Source: UBA1715 sp045600045 (GTDB lineage: Bacteria > Bacteroidota > Bacteroidia > Bacteroidales > UBA1715). Taken from it: DNA of 64,000 bases. A program made the position numbers and the translations under genes. The stretch lies in NCBI GenBank assembly GCA_045600045.1, contig JAZRXD010000051.1:50940-114939 (forward strand), written 5' to 3'. Positions 17,680 through 26,110 of this stretch are shown here, piece by piece. Within the stretch, counting starts at the first letter, position 1; each line of letters begins with the position of its first letter. The notes below the pieces were generated by a model. The model worked only from the letters and a program-made list of their open reading frames with translations. It did not search any database and was not told the DNA's origin.

Positions 17680-20103
17680 TTAAATCAACATGTTGCTAAT
17701 CGTGAAAACGATAAATGCTGTTATCCAGGCAATTGCAGTAGGATAGAGAATAGAGAATAATACCCAACTTTTTTTTCTTGATTCACTATAAATCGCAGCC
17801 AAAGTCGCCAAACAAGGGAAACAGAGTAGTATAAATACCATTATTGCTAGAGCCGACGCTTTTGTGTAAGTTCCATCTTTCAAAATAGAATCTCCTAATG
17901 CCTTGCTCGTTCCGTCGTCTGTAATTTCGGCGTCGAAAAGAACTCCAAGCGTACTTACAGCAATTTCTTTTGCAGGAATACTTGCTACAATTGCAATACT
18001 TGCTCGCCAATCCAATCCAAGAGGTTTCATTACTGGCTCAAGACATTTCCCGAATTTCCCTAAATAAGAATTTTTTGCATCGATGGTATTAGGAGAGGCT
18101 TGTACCATAATTGTTTCTCCATTTGTGTTGATTTCTTCAACCATAGGTCTTGGATAATAGCTTAGCACCCAAATAACGATAGATGCTCCTAAAATGACTG
18201 TGCCAATTTTCTTTAGATATTGCAAACATTTGTCCCACATGTGTTTAACCACAGCTAGCGCTGTTGGCATTCTGTATGGCGGAAGTTCCATAACAAATGG
18301 GGTTTCATCTTCGCCAAATCTTACGGCTCGTAATAATTTTGCACTCAGAATGGCTGCTACAATGCCCAATACATAAAGACCAATCATTATTGTTGCCGCA
18401 TGGTTCGGAAAAAATGTTCCGGCAAATAAAACATATATTGGTAATCGGGCACTGCACGACATAAATGGTACAACCATCATTGTGATAATTCTGCTACTTC
18501 TGCTTTCAATTGCTCGTGTTGCAAGTATTGCTGGAGCGTTACAACCAAACCCCATCAACATTGGAATGAACGATTTTCCGTGTAAGCCCATTTTGTGCAT
18601 AAAATTGTCCATAATAAATGCTGCACGCGACATATAGCCGGAATCTTCCATCAACGAAATGAAAAGATAAAGAAGAAGGATGTTTGGCACAAATGAACAT
18701 ACTGCGCCAACGCCACCAATAATTCCGTCAACAATAAGGGAACGTAGTGCGTTGTTTGGCATGATTGCATTCAACCAGTTGGAAATTGCCGAAAATCCTG
18801 CATCAATCCAGTCTTGCGGATATGAACCAAGCGTAAATGTAACGTAGAACATTAGCCACATAATTGCAATAAAAAGAGGAAATCCTAACCAGCGATTTGC
18901 CACAAGTTTGTCGATTCTTCTAGTATTGCGGTTTATGTCTTTTTTACCTTCGATAAATGTTTCGTGCAAGGCTCCGGAAATGAATCCGTATTTTGCGTCG
19001 CTAATTGCTGTTTCAACATCAATGTCAAGTTGACGTTGAATGTTCTCTGCCGAATTTTTTGCGATACCTTCCCATTCTAGATAGCTCTCGCATTTTTTTA
19101 GAACATCAATAGCTTCTTTGTCATTCTCAATCATTTTGATGGCCCAATATCGAGCAGGAAATTGTTGAGGTAAATCTTCTGCATTGTGCATTTTTTCACT
19201 GAGAGCGACAATTTCTGGTTCCATCACACTACCATAATTGATGTGGACGTGTCGTGCTTCGCGGTTTTTCCCTTCAAAAAGTTCTATTACGGTGTCAAGT
19301 AGTTTGTCGAGTCCTTGCCCGTTTTTTGCTATTGTCGGAACCATTGGCGTTCCCATCATGGAACCAAGCTTTTCGTAGTCGAGAACGGCACCGCTTGCTG
19401 AAAGTTCGTCGAACATATTTAATGCCACAACAACACGTTGGTTGAGGTCAATCAGTTCGGTTGTTAAATAGAGATTCCGTTCAAGATTTGATGCAACTAC
19501 CGAGTTGATGATAACATCGGGTAGGGTTGTTTGTAAATGTCGGCGGACGTAAATTTCTTCAGGAGAATAAGCCGATAAAGAATACGTTCCTGGCAAGTCG
19601 GTCACGTTAAAGTGATAGCCACGATAGTTGAAGTGTCCGGTTTTAACGTCAACAGTAACGCCACTGTAATTCCCTACGTGTTCGTTGCTTCCGGAAAGAG
19701 CGTTGAATAACGATGTCTTTCCACTATTTGGATTGCCGACAAAGGCAATGTTTATGATGTTTCGTTGAGTAGTTTTGTGCAGATTTGTAAAACATTGAGA
19801 ATTGCAGGCTCCACAATCGCCACAGGCAAAGTAGTTCGGCGCAGTTGCGTCTTCGGCAGACAAATGGGAATCGGCGTCTTCTTCGGAAAGAACGGTGATG
19901 AGTTCAGCTTCGCTTCGACGTAATGAAACATCGTAGCCCATAATTGAATATTTTATAGGATCGTTCATCGGCGCATTGATAACCGAAGTAACTTTTTGTC
20001 CGCGGACAAATCCCATTTCCATGATTCGTTTACGGAAACCACCATGCCCCGAAACTCTGACTATAACGGCTGTTTCGCCGTTTTTCAATTCTGATAGCTT
20101 CAT
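17680..20103 (-). CDS. feoB: FeoA-FeoB fusion, ferrous iron transporter
   Basis: 807 residues from the chosen start; imports Fe(II) across the inner membrane. Residues 1-75 are a FeoA SH3-like domain (MKLSELKNGE, then RIMEMGFVRGQKV). A linker at about 75-115 carries Cys94, Cys97, Cys100 and Cys104 in a CX2CX2CX3C pattern. The FeoB G domain begins near 118, with GNPNSGKT at 123-130 and DLPGTYSLSAYSPEE. The membrane part has Gate motifs such as MEDSGYMSRAAFIMD, GFGCNAPAILATRAI and PFMSCSARLPIY. A longer frame reaches 20151, but an exact -7 box at 20122-20129 lies inside that extension, so the ATG at 20103 is chosen. It is convergent with aroD and divergent from lpxH. Confidence 0.96.
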   Translation of the reverse strand: MKLSELKNGETAVIVRVSGHGGFRKRIMEMGFVRGQKVTSVINAPMNDPIKYSIMGYDVSLRRSEAELITVLSEEDADSHLSAEDATAPNYFACGDCGACNSQCFTNLHKTTQRNIINIAFVGNPNSGKTSLFNALSGSNEHVGNYSGVTVDVKTGHFNYRGYHFNVTDLPGTYSLSAYSPEEIYVRRHLQTTLPDVIINSVVASNLERNLYLTTELIDLNQRVVVALNMFDELSASGAVLDYEKLGSMMGTPMVPTIAKNGQGLDKLLDTVIELFEGKNREARHVHINYGSVMEPEIVALSEKMHNAEDLPQQFPARYWAIKMIENDKEAIDVLKKCESYLEWEGIAKNSAENIQRQLDIDVETAISDAKYGFISGALHETFIEGKKDINRNTRRIDKLVANRWLGFPLFIAIMWLMFYVTFTLGSYPQDWIDAGFSAISNWLNAIMPNNALRSLIVDGIIGGVGAVCSFVPNILLLYLFISLMEDSGYMSRAAFIMDNFMHKMGLHGKSFIPMLMGFGCNAPAILATRAIESRSSRIITMMVVPFMSCSARLPIYVLFAGTFFPNHAATIMIGLYVLGIVAAILSAKLLRAVRFGEDETPFVMELPPYRMPTALAVVKHMWDKCLQYLKKIGTVILGASIVIWVLSYYPRPMVEEINTNGETIMVQASPNTIDAKNSYLGKFGKCLEPVMKPLGLDWRASIAIVASIPAKEIAVSTLGVLFDAEITDDGTSKALGDSILKDGTYTKASALAIMVFILLCFPCLATLAAIYSESRKKSWVLFSILYPTAIAWITAFIVFTISNMLI

Positions 20104-20121
20104 CTGCGTTATTTTACAATA

Positions 20122-20152
20122 CAAACGTAATGATTTACATAAAATCCTCAAT
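20122..20152 (-). promoter_or_regulatory. Promoter of feoAB
   Basis: On the minus strand, ATTG (20152-20149), a 19-base spacer and TACGTTTG (20129-20122) match the Bacteroidota promoter pattern. The box lies 18 bases before the ATG at 20103. I see no clear Fur box. Confidence 0.6.
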
Positions 20153-20206
20153 TACTATTTTATGGATTTTTCCTGTTGTTGTAAAAATTGCTTCGTTATT
20201 TTAATG

Positions 20207-20236
20207 ATTGTTTTCACGGGATAATTTCTATTTTTG
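20207..20236 (+). promoter_or_regulatory. Promoter of lpxH
   Basis: ATTG at 20207-20210, an 18-base spacer and TATTTTTG at 20229-20236, an exact -7 match. The ATG is 18 bases downstream at 20255. Confidence 0.6.
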
Positions 20237-20254
20237 CGGATAGAATAGATAATA

Positions 20255-21025
20255 ATGGAAGAATCCAGAAAAATATATTTTGCATCGGATTTTCATTTGG
20301 GATTTCCCAATGACGAGGAAAGTAAAGAACGTGAAGCGACTGTTCTTTCATGGCTGAATGAGATAAAACCGTCGTGTGCGGAATTGTATTTGTTGGGTGA
20401 TATTTTCGATTTTTGGTTTGAATATAAACGTGTCGCTCCGAAAGGATATATTCGGCTTTTAGCAAAATTGGCGGAATTTGTTGACTCGGGTATTCCTGTG
20501 AATATTTTTTCGGGAAACCACGATTTGTGGTATGGAGATTATTTGTCAAAAGAAATTGGCGTAACTATTTATAATGAACCACTTGTCAAAGAATATTTTG
20601 GCTTCAAAATGCTTATTCATCATGGACATGCATTGGGCAACTACGATAAAGGAATGAATTTCTTGCATTGGATTTTTTCCAATCGCTTTTTGCAATGGTG
20701 TTTTAAGTTTGTCCCGGTAAATTGGGCTTTTGGTTTTGCTCATTCGTGGTCTGCGCACAATAGAAACGCAAAAGTGTACGAATCATCGAATTATTTGGGC
20801 GATGACAAGGAATTCTTGTTGATGTATGCAAAAGATGTCTTGAAAACGCAGCACTATGATTATTTTATTTTTGGACATCGTCATGTTGCTGTGGATAAAC
20901 AAGTTGAACCTGGAAGTCGTTATATTAATACAGGAAATTGGATTACAAATTCAACGTATGCGGTTCTTTCGGAAACTGGCGTTGAAGTGAAATCTTTTAA
21001 AGGTGGCGATTTAATCGTCCGTTAA
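20255..21025 (+). CDS. lpxH: UDP-2,3-diacylglucosamine diphosphatase (lipid A pathway)
   Basis: 256 residues, a calcineurin-like metallophosphoesterase. It hydrolyses UDP-2,3-diacylglucosamine to lipid X and UMP at the inner face of the cytoplasmic membrane. The metal-binding motifs are complete: SDFHLG (Asp12, His14), LLGDIFDFW (Asp49), GNHD (88-91 region), HHGHALG (His122-His125) and FGHRHVA near residue 209. Alternative family names exist for Bacteroidota homologues (UDP-2,3-diacylglucosamine diphosphatase-like), but LpxH is the best fit. The last 4 bases overlap the stop of the convergent DUF5683 gene. Confidence 0.88.
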   Translation: MEESRKIYFASDFHLGFPNDEESKEREATVLSWLNEIKPSCAELYLLGDIFDFWFEYKRVAPKGYIRLLAKLAEFVDSGIPVNIFSGNHDLWYGDYLSKEIGVTIYNEPLVKEYFGFKMLIHHGHALGNYDKGMNFLHWIFSNRFLQWCFKFVPVNWAFGFAHSWSAHNRNAKVYESSNYLGDDKEFLLMYAKDVLKTQHYDYFIFGHRHVAVDKQVEPGSRYINTGNWITNSTYAVLSETGVEVKSFKGGDLIVR

Positions 21026-21633
21026 AAATCAATTGCGAATTTAACTCCCGAAGGAATCGGTGAAGGATTAGAAAATCCAACTGGTGTGTAATAAAATGCT
21101 GGTTGCCAACGCATTGTTAAATCGTCGGAAACGTCGAATTCAAATAAATGAGCTTCGGTGTAAGCTTCAAGAATGTTGATTATATACCAGACTCCTACGC
21201 CGATTATACATAAATCACGGTATTTGCGATAGTAATCTCGTCCTTGTTGTACGCTAACTGGCGAATATCCTTCTTCGCCTCGAACTGTCAAAATCGTATC
21301 TGCTGGTGGAATTAGACCTTGTTCCAAATATGGATTGCGGTAGTTGTTGTAGGCTGTTTTGAACGATTTGTAATAATCTTGATAAAAATAAAGTCCATAT
21401 CCAATTCCTGCAAAACCAGCATAAACTATTGGTGTTTTCCACCACGAACCATTATAAATCTGTCCGGCTCCAGGAATGAATGTGGATAGTAAGGCTGCGG
21501 TTTTAGGCGAATGCTTTTTTATGGTGTCTAATGATCCTTCTGGTAAATCTTGCAAAGCAACAACGCTGTCCGTTTGGGCAACGACGTTGAAACTGAAAAA
21601 ACAAACAAAACAGAAAAAAAGTGCTTTCCGCAT
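21022..21633 (-). CDS. DUF5683 domain protein, predicted exported or membrane protein
   Basis: 203 residues with an N-terminal signal peptide (MRKALFFCFV, cleavage after VVA). The core STFIPGAGQIYNGSWWKTPIVYAGFAGIGYGLYF is the DUF5683 signature: a P-G-A-G-Q-I-Y-N turn between hydrophobic segments. Two further hydrophobic stretches follow, including CIIGVGVWYIINILEAY. The C-terminus looks strand-like. Function unknown. It is the third gene of an operon, 2 bases after parB, an order often seen in Bacteroidota. Confidence 0.85.
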   Translation of the reverse strand: MRKALFFCFVCFFSFNVVAQTDSVVALQDLPEGSLDTIKKHSPKTAALLSTFIPGAGQIYNGSWWKTPIVYAGFAGIGYGLYFYQDYYKSFKTAYNNYRNPYLEQGLIPPADTILTVRGEEGYSPVSVQQGRDYYRKYRDLCIIGVGVWYIINILEAYTEAHLFEFDVSDDLTMRWQPAFYYTPVGFSNPSPIPSGVKFAIDF

Positions 21634-21635
21634 TA

Positions 21636-22514
21636 TTAATTGATTTTTTCAAGCAAATTGACAATAGCTTCAAGTTCTTGGGAATTCTTGAATGCAATTG
21701 AAATTTTACCAGAACCTTTTGTTGTAACGTTTAGCGTAACTTTTGCTTTATTCAATTTATTCGAAATCTTGGCTTGAATAGCTTTTTGTTCGTCGGATTT
21801 TGTACTCTTTGGCTTTTTGCTGTCGCTTTTCGCATTGATTTTCTGAACAAGTTCTTCCGTTGCGCGCACCGACAATCCTTTTGCAAGGATTTCAGTATAA
21901 ACTTCACGTTGCTTTTTCTCGTCATTTAGAGAAAGTAAAGCTTTCGCGTGTCCTTCGGAAATCTCGCGGTTGATAAGTCCGTTTTGGATTTCTGGAGGAA
22001 GTTTCAAAAGCCTTAATGAATTGGCAATAGTTGAGTGGCTTTTGCCAACTTTTTTACCTAATTCTTCTTGTGTTAATTTCCCTTCTTCAATTAGTCGTCG
22101 GAATGATTCTGAAGTTTCAATAGGATCAAGGTCAACACGTTGCAGGTTTTCTATAAGTCCCATGACAAGTGTTTCCTGGTCGTCCGCTTTGCGAATGTAT
22201 GCGGGAATTTTGTCTAATCCAACAATTTGCGAAGCTCTGAAACGACGTTCTCCCGAGATGATTTGATAAGAATCAACGCCAGTTTCACGGATTGTGATAG
22301 GTGTGATTATTCCAACTTCTTTTATGGAATTCGCTAATTCCTCAATTTCTTGCTCATCAAATGTTTTTCGAGGTTGGTTGGGATTTGCGGAAATTTTAGA
22401 AATTTCGATTTCCGAAACACCTGCGTGTTTTACTACATTATTGTTGATAGGTGTTTTCGCTCCTCCAAGAAGAGCGTCCAAGCCTTTACCTAATCCTGAT
22501 GGTTTTGCTGCCAT
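21636..22514 (-). CDS. parB: Chromosome-partitioning protein ParB
   Basis: 292 residues. ParB is a CTPase clamp that loads at parS sites and works with ParA in chromosome segregation. Visible are the start AAKPSGLGKGLDALLGG, the CTP-binding region ISANPNQPRKTFDEQE...SIKEVGIITPITIR and ISGERRFRAS (the GERRxRA motif), VMGLIENLQRVDLDPIE, and the helix-turn-helix LTQEELGKKVGKSHSTIANSL. A C-terminal dimerisation domain follows a Lys-rich linker. Its ATG overlaps the parA stop (TAATG). No parS palindrome was recognised nearby. Confidence 0.96.
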   Translation of the reverse strand: MAAKPSGLGKGLDALLGGAKTPINNNVVKHAGVSEIEISKISANPNQPRKTFDEQEIEELANSIKEVGIITPITIRETGVDSYQIISGERRFRASQIVGLDKIPAYIRKADDQETLVMGLIENLQRVDLDPIETSESFRRLIEEGKLTQEELGKKVGKSHSTIANSLRLLKLPPEIQNGLINREISEGHAKALLSLNDEKKQREVYTEILAKGLSVRATEELVQKINAKSDSKKPKSTKSDEQKAIQAKISNKLNKAKVTLNVTTKGSGKISIAFKNSQELEAIVNLLEKIN

Positions 22515-23302
22515 TATTGTTTCGTTTCTGGTAAGTTGTTTCTACGTAATAATTCTTGTGCAAGATTCAAGTAGTTCTTTGCTCCGATTGAAGTTGCGTC
22601 GTGTGTGATGATTGGTTTTCCAAAACTTGGAGCTTCAGCCAATTTAACGTTTCGTTGGATGATCGTGTCGAAAATCATCGTTTCGAAATGTTTGTGAACT
22701 TCTTCAACAACTTGGTTCGAAAGTTTCAAACGTACATCGTACATTGTGATTAGGAATCCTTCAATTGTAAGTGATGGATTGAAATTGTCTTGTACAAGTT
22801 TGATTGTATTTAAAAGTTGGGTTAAACCTTCAAGTGCAAAATATTCACATTGAATTGCCAAAAGTACGGAATCGGCAGCTGCCAATGCGTTGGAAGTAAG
22901 GATTCCCAACGATGGTGTGCAGTCTATAATAATGAAATCGTAATCGTTGCGAACTTTGTCAATTACACTTTTCAAATACATATTGCGATTTTCGTCATTT
23001 GCCAGTTCAAGTTCCAAACCAACCAAGTCTATGTTTGCAGGAAGAATGTCTAATTTCTCAATTTCTTCGTAGTGATGAATTGCTTCTTTTGGTGTGCATT
23101 TTTCGGCTAAACATTCGTAAATACCCAACATGTTTCCATCGTTAATGTCAATTCCCAATCCGGTTGAAGCATTACCTTGTGGATCGAAGTCAACTATTAA
23201 AACAGAATATTCAAGAACGGCTAAGCTCGCACCTAAGTTTATGCTTGTGGTGGTTTTTCCTACACCGCCTTTTTGATTTGCAACTGCAATTACTTTTCCC
23301 AT
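22514..23302 (-). CDS. parA: Chromosome-partitioning ATPase ParA (Soj)
   Basis: 262 residues from the chosen start. This deviant-Walker ATPase drives segregation with ParB. Motifs are QKGGVGKTTTSINLGA (signature Lys11 and P-loop Lys16), VDFDPQGNASTGLG, and DFIIIDCTPSLGILT (Walker B). The frame could begin at 23332, but an exact -7 box (23337-23330, minus strand) overlaps that point. The ATG at 23302 also gives the family's usual start, MGKVIAVANQKGG. First gene of the parA-parB-DUF5683 operon. Confidence 0.97.
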   Translation of the reverse strand: MGKVIAVANQKGGVGKTTTSINLGASLAVLEYSVLIVDFDPQGNASTGLGIDINDGNMLGIYECLAEKCTPKEAIHHYEEIEKLDILPANIDLVGLELELANDENRNMYLKSVIDKVRNDYDFIIIDCTPSLGILTSNALAAADSVLLAIQCEYFALEGLTQLLNTIKLVQDNFNPSLTIEGFLITMYDVRLKLSNQVVEEVHKHFETMIFDTIIQRNVKLAEAPSFGKPIITHDATSIGAKNYLNLAQELLRRNNLPETKQ

Positions 23303-23329
23303 TTTTCTATCTGATTTTCTTTTACTGTC

Positions 23330-23362
23330 CAAAAATACAAAAAAACTATTCTCTCCTACAAT
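23330..23362 (-). promoter_or_regulatory. Promoter of parA-parB-DUF5683
   Basis: On the minus strand, ATTG (23362-23359), 21 bases, then TATTTTTG (23337-23330). The exact -7 match lies 27 bases before the parA ATG and rules out the upstream in-frame start. Confidence 0.55.
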
Positions 23363-23486
23363 GCCATTTTCTCTACATATAGAAAATCAATCCTAATTTG
23401 TTGATTTATAGTTATTAAAAAGTTATTAACAATCTGCGGAGGGCGAAATGTTGTGTTCAAAAATTCTTCGTTGTGGAAACAATTGT

Positions 23487-23494
23487 TATTTTTG
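23487..23494 (+). promoter_or_regulatory. -7 promoter box of the Lnb-like gene
   Basis: TATTTTTG, an exact consensus match, 16 bases before the ATG at 23511. This makes the in-frame ATG at 23448, which is upstream of the box, unlikely. Confidence 0.55.
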
Positions 23495-23510
23495 TCTGGA
23501 AATAAAAAAG

Positions 23511-24671
23511 ATGAAACGTTTTTTATCAATCTTATTCGCAATTTCTTTAGCCATTGGGGCTTTTGCGGAATATAAACCATCAGAAACGGCGGAATTTTCT
23601 GTTTTAGTTTGTTCTCCTGGCGAGGTTATTTATTCGCAGTTTGGCCATGCGGCCATTCGCTTGTGCGATACTGCTCAACGTGTTGATGTTGTTTTTGACT
23701 ATGGCGTGTTCGAGATTGGTGATTTAGTGGAATTCGTTAGTAATTTCATGACGGGAAATATGTACTATCTTTTGGCTACGCGTTCTTTCCGACAAATTTT
23801 GGCAGAGTGCGAATATGAAGGTCGTGGAATTGTTGAATATAAATTGAATCTGACTTTTGAGGAGAAAACCAAGATTTGTAAATTGTTGTTGTGGAATTTG
23901 AAACTGTATAATCAAACGTATCTATATAATTTTTTTGAAGATAACTGCGCTACAAGAATTTATGATGTTCTTGAAAAGGGAATCCCTGATTTGCAATATC
24001 GATATGTTTATAAACCAACAACGTGGCGAGATGTCATTTTTAAATATGCAAACGATAAATCGTGGATTGGTTATGGCATTCAATTAGGACTTGGTTTGCC
24101 TGCCGATACGACAATGTCGCCGAAACAAATGACTTTTTTGCCTGATTATTTGGGTAATTGTATTGAATCATCAACAATCGGAGAACGAAATTTAATAAGT
24201 TCTTCGTCGCAAATAATGGCGGCAACAAAAGTGTTTACGTTGCCGTGGTGGAACAATTCTTTATTGGTGTTATGGATTTTGTTTTTGTTGTTCGTAGCTC
24301 AAACAGTCCGCGAATTTGTGACAAAAAAGCATTGTGTTTGGTGCGATGTTGTACTTTTTGCTTTGGCTGGAATTATAGGTTGTGTGATTTGGTTTATTTC
24401 ATTCGTCAGCATACATTCTTTGGTGTTCCCGAACTTCAATACGATTTGGTTGACGCCAATTCATTTGGTGTTTGCCATTGTCTGGCTGATTCCTGTGTTT
24501 AGACATTGGTCTCGTTGGTATTTTATGTTCACTGCAGTTTGTATATTGATATATGTTGTGATTTCGGCAATCGCAGGTCAATTCATTCCAGCGGCATCGC
24601 TTCCTCTTATGCTGATTTTTATAATGCGTGCATTCGCTGCGTTATATTCTTCACGTTTGAAATTAAGTTGA
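23511..24671 (+). CDS. DUF4105/Lnb-like membrane protein (periplasmic domain plus five TM segments)
   Basis: 386 residues. Signal peptide MKRFLSILFAISLAIGAFA, then a periplasmic domain (about 20-270) with GEVIYSQFGHAAIRL and FFEDNCATRIYDVLE. The conserved His (FGHAAIR) and Cys (NCATR) are the hallmark of DUF4105, a papain-like NlpC/P60-related fold. Five membrane segments follow (LLVLWILFLLF, VVLFALAGIIGCVIWF, LVFAIVWLIPVF, FTAVCILIYVVISAIA, LPLMLIFIMRAFAAL). As I recall, this layout is now linked to Lnb, a lipoprotein N-acyltransferase of Bacteroides; assigning that activity here is an inference. The start follows the -7 box and the signal peptide. It is divergent from parA. Confidence 0.8.
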   Translation: MKRFLSILFAISLAIGAFAEYKPSETAEFSVLVCSPGEVIYSQFGHAAIRLCDTAQRVDVVFDYGVFEIGDLVEFVSNFMTGNMYYLLATRSFRQILAECEYEGRGIVEYKLNLTFEEKTKICKLLLWNLKLYNQTYLYNFFEDNCATRIYDVLEKGIPDLQYRYVYKPTTWRDVIFKYANDKSWIGYGIQLGLGLPADTTMSPKQMTFLPDYLGNCIESSTIGERNLISSSSQIMAATKVFTLPWWNNSLLVLWILFLLFVAQTVREFVTKKHCVWCDVVLFALAGIIGCVIWFISFVSIHSLVFPNFNTIWLTPIHLVFAIVWLIPVFRHWSRWYFMFTAVCILIYVVISAIAGQFIPAASLPLMLIFIMRAFAALYSSRLKLS

Positions 24672-24749
24672 TCGATATTTCCCGAAATGGAATTGTTCGG
24701 GAATGAAATGCCGATATTCATATTTTTAAAGAAAAAAACAAAAGCCCAA

Positions 24750-24764
24750 TACGTAATTTACGTA
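24750..24764. promoter_or_regulatory. Perfect palindrome in the nhaD promoter, possible operator
   Basis: TACGTAA, one central base, TTACGTA: a perfect 7+1+7 dyad. It covers the place where the -33 element would be, ending 7 bases before the -7 box. No regulator is assigned. Confidence 0.45.
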
Positions 24765-24771
24765 ATTTACA

Positions 24772-24779
24772 TATTTTTG
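24772..24779 (+). promoter_or_regulatory. -7 promoter box of the nhaD-tolQ-tolR-tonB operon
   Basis: TATTTTTG is an exact match, 34 bases before the nhaD ATG at 24814. The -33 region is occupied by the palindrome. Confidence 0.5.
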
Positions 24780-24813
24780 CGGAAGTGTTAAACATTTAAA
24801 ATAATTAAATAGT

Positions 24814-26106
24814 ATGTACTCAACAATTATGGTTGTGATTTTTGTTCTAGGTTATTTATGTATAGCTTTGGAACATCCAATTAAGGTTGACAAGGCGGCT
24901 TCTGCTTTGTTGATAGGTGTGTTAACTTGGGCTGTGTTCATTTTGTTCAGCGGAACTGATGTGCATGAAGTCGGCGAAGCTTTGAATGAGAATTTGGCTG
25001 AAACTGCTCAAACATTGTTCTTCTTGTTCGCTGCAATGACGATTGTAGAAATCGTTGACCGTCATAATGGTTTCAAAATTATTACAGATAAAATTACAGC
25101 ATCAAGCAAAGTAAAATTGTTGTGGATAATCAGTTTCTTGACATTCTTTATGTCGGCTGTTCTTGATAATTTGACAACTACAATCGTGATTTTGTCGTTG
25201 TTGCGTAAGTTGATCAAGGATCAACCAACACGATGGACATATGCGAGTATAGTTGTTGTTGCTGCAAATGCCGGTGGCGCATGGTCTCCAATCGGCGATG
25301 TTACAACAATCATGTTGTGGATTGGTGGGCAAATTACTGCTGCTAAAATTATTACAGGTATTTTCCTTCCAAGTTTGATTTCTATGATTGTTCCTTTGAT
25401 TATTCTTTCTTTCACTATGAAAGGCGAAATCGAACGTCCAGATGCGGAACAAGAATCAGTTTCAATAACAACTCCAAGAGAACAATTAGCATTATTGATT
25501 TTGGGTGTTAGCTTGTTGTTGTTCGTGCCTGTATTCAAGACAATAACTCACTTGCCTCCGTTTATGGGTATGTTGCTTGGTTTAGGTGTTATGTGGGCAG
25601 TTACTGAATTTATGCACAAAAAGAAATCTGAAGAAATAAAGAAACAATTGACGGTTGTTCACATTCTAAAACGTGTTGAAACACCTACTATATTCTTCTT
25701 CTTGGGTATTTTAACAGCAGTTGGAGCTCTCGGCGCAGCTGGTCAATTAGGATTGCTTTCAGAATGGTTGCGTGATGTAACCGGTGAAAATGTATATGTA
25801 ATTGATAGTATTATCGGTGTTTTGTCGTCAATTATCGACAATGTACCTCTTGTTGCTGCTTCAATGGGTATGTATCCTATCGATCCTTCTTTGGCTGATT
25901 TTGCTGTAGATGGAACATTCTGGCAAATGCTTGCTTACTGTGCTGGTACCGGTGGTTCAATTTTGATTATCGGTTCTGCTGCAGGTGTTGCTGCAATGGG
26001 ATTGGAAAAAATAGATTTCATTTGGTATTTGAAACATATTAGCTGGTTGGCATTAGTTGGTTATTTCGCTGGTGTTGCTGCAATTTATGTTGAATCTTTA
26101 ATCTAA
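24814..26106 (+). CDS. nhaD: NhaD-type sodium/proton antiporter
   Basis: 430 residues with about a dozen hydrophobic segments, a member of the ion-transporter (ArsB/NhaD) superfamily. It would expel Na+ in exchange for H+ across the inner membrane. Characteristic stretches are LENLAETAQTLFFLFAAMT-like sequence, MSAVLDNLTTTIVILSLL and ANAGGAWSPIGDVTTIMLW in the first half, and SSIIDNVPLVAASMGMY and CAGTGGSILIIGSAAGVAA in the second. The paired D-N-x-x-T and D-N-V-P elements are those of the inverted repeats. tolQ begins 4 bases after its stop, so the antiporter and the energy-transduction genes probably share a transcript. Confidence 0.93.
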   Translation: MYSTIMVVIFVLGYLCIALEHPIKVDKAASALLIGVLTWAVFILFSGTDVHEVGEALNENLAETAQTLFFLFAAMTIVEIVDRHNGFKIITDKITASSKVKLLWIISFLTFFMSAVLDNLTTTIVILSLLRKLIKDQPTRWTYASIVVVAANAGGAWSPIGDVTTIMLWIGGQITAAKIITGIFLPSLISMIVPLIILSFTMKGEIERPDAEQESVSITTPREQLALLILGVSLLLFVPVFKTITHLPPFMGMLLGLGVMWAVTEFMHKKKSEEIKKQLTVVHILKRVETPTIFFFLGILTAVGALGAAGQLGLLSEWLRDVTGENVYVIDSIIGVLSSIIDNVPLVAASMGMYPIDPSLADFAVDGTFWQMLAYCAGTGGSILIIGSAAGVAAMGLEKIDFIWYLKHISWLALVGYFAGVAAIYVESLI

Positions 26107-26110
26107 AATC

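Noticed and set aside
24679..24704. Hairpin TTCCCGAA/TTCGGGAA after the Lnb-like gene as a terminator
   Set aside because: The stem is perfect, but no T run follows directly, so it is not listed as a terminator; it may still affect the transcript end.
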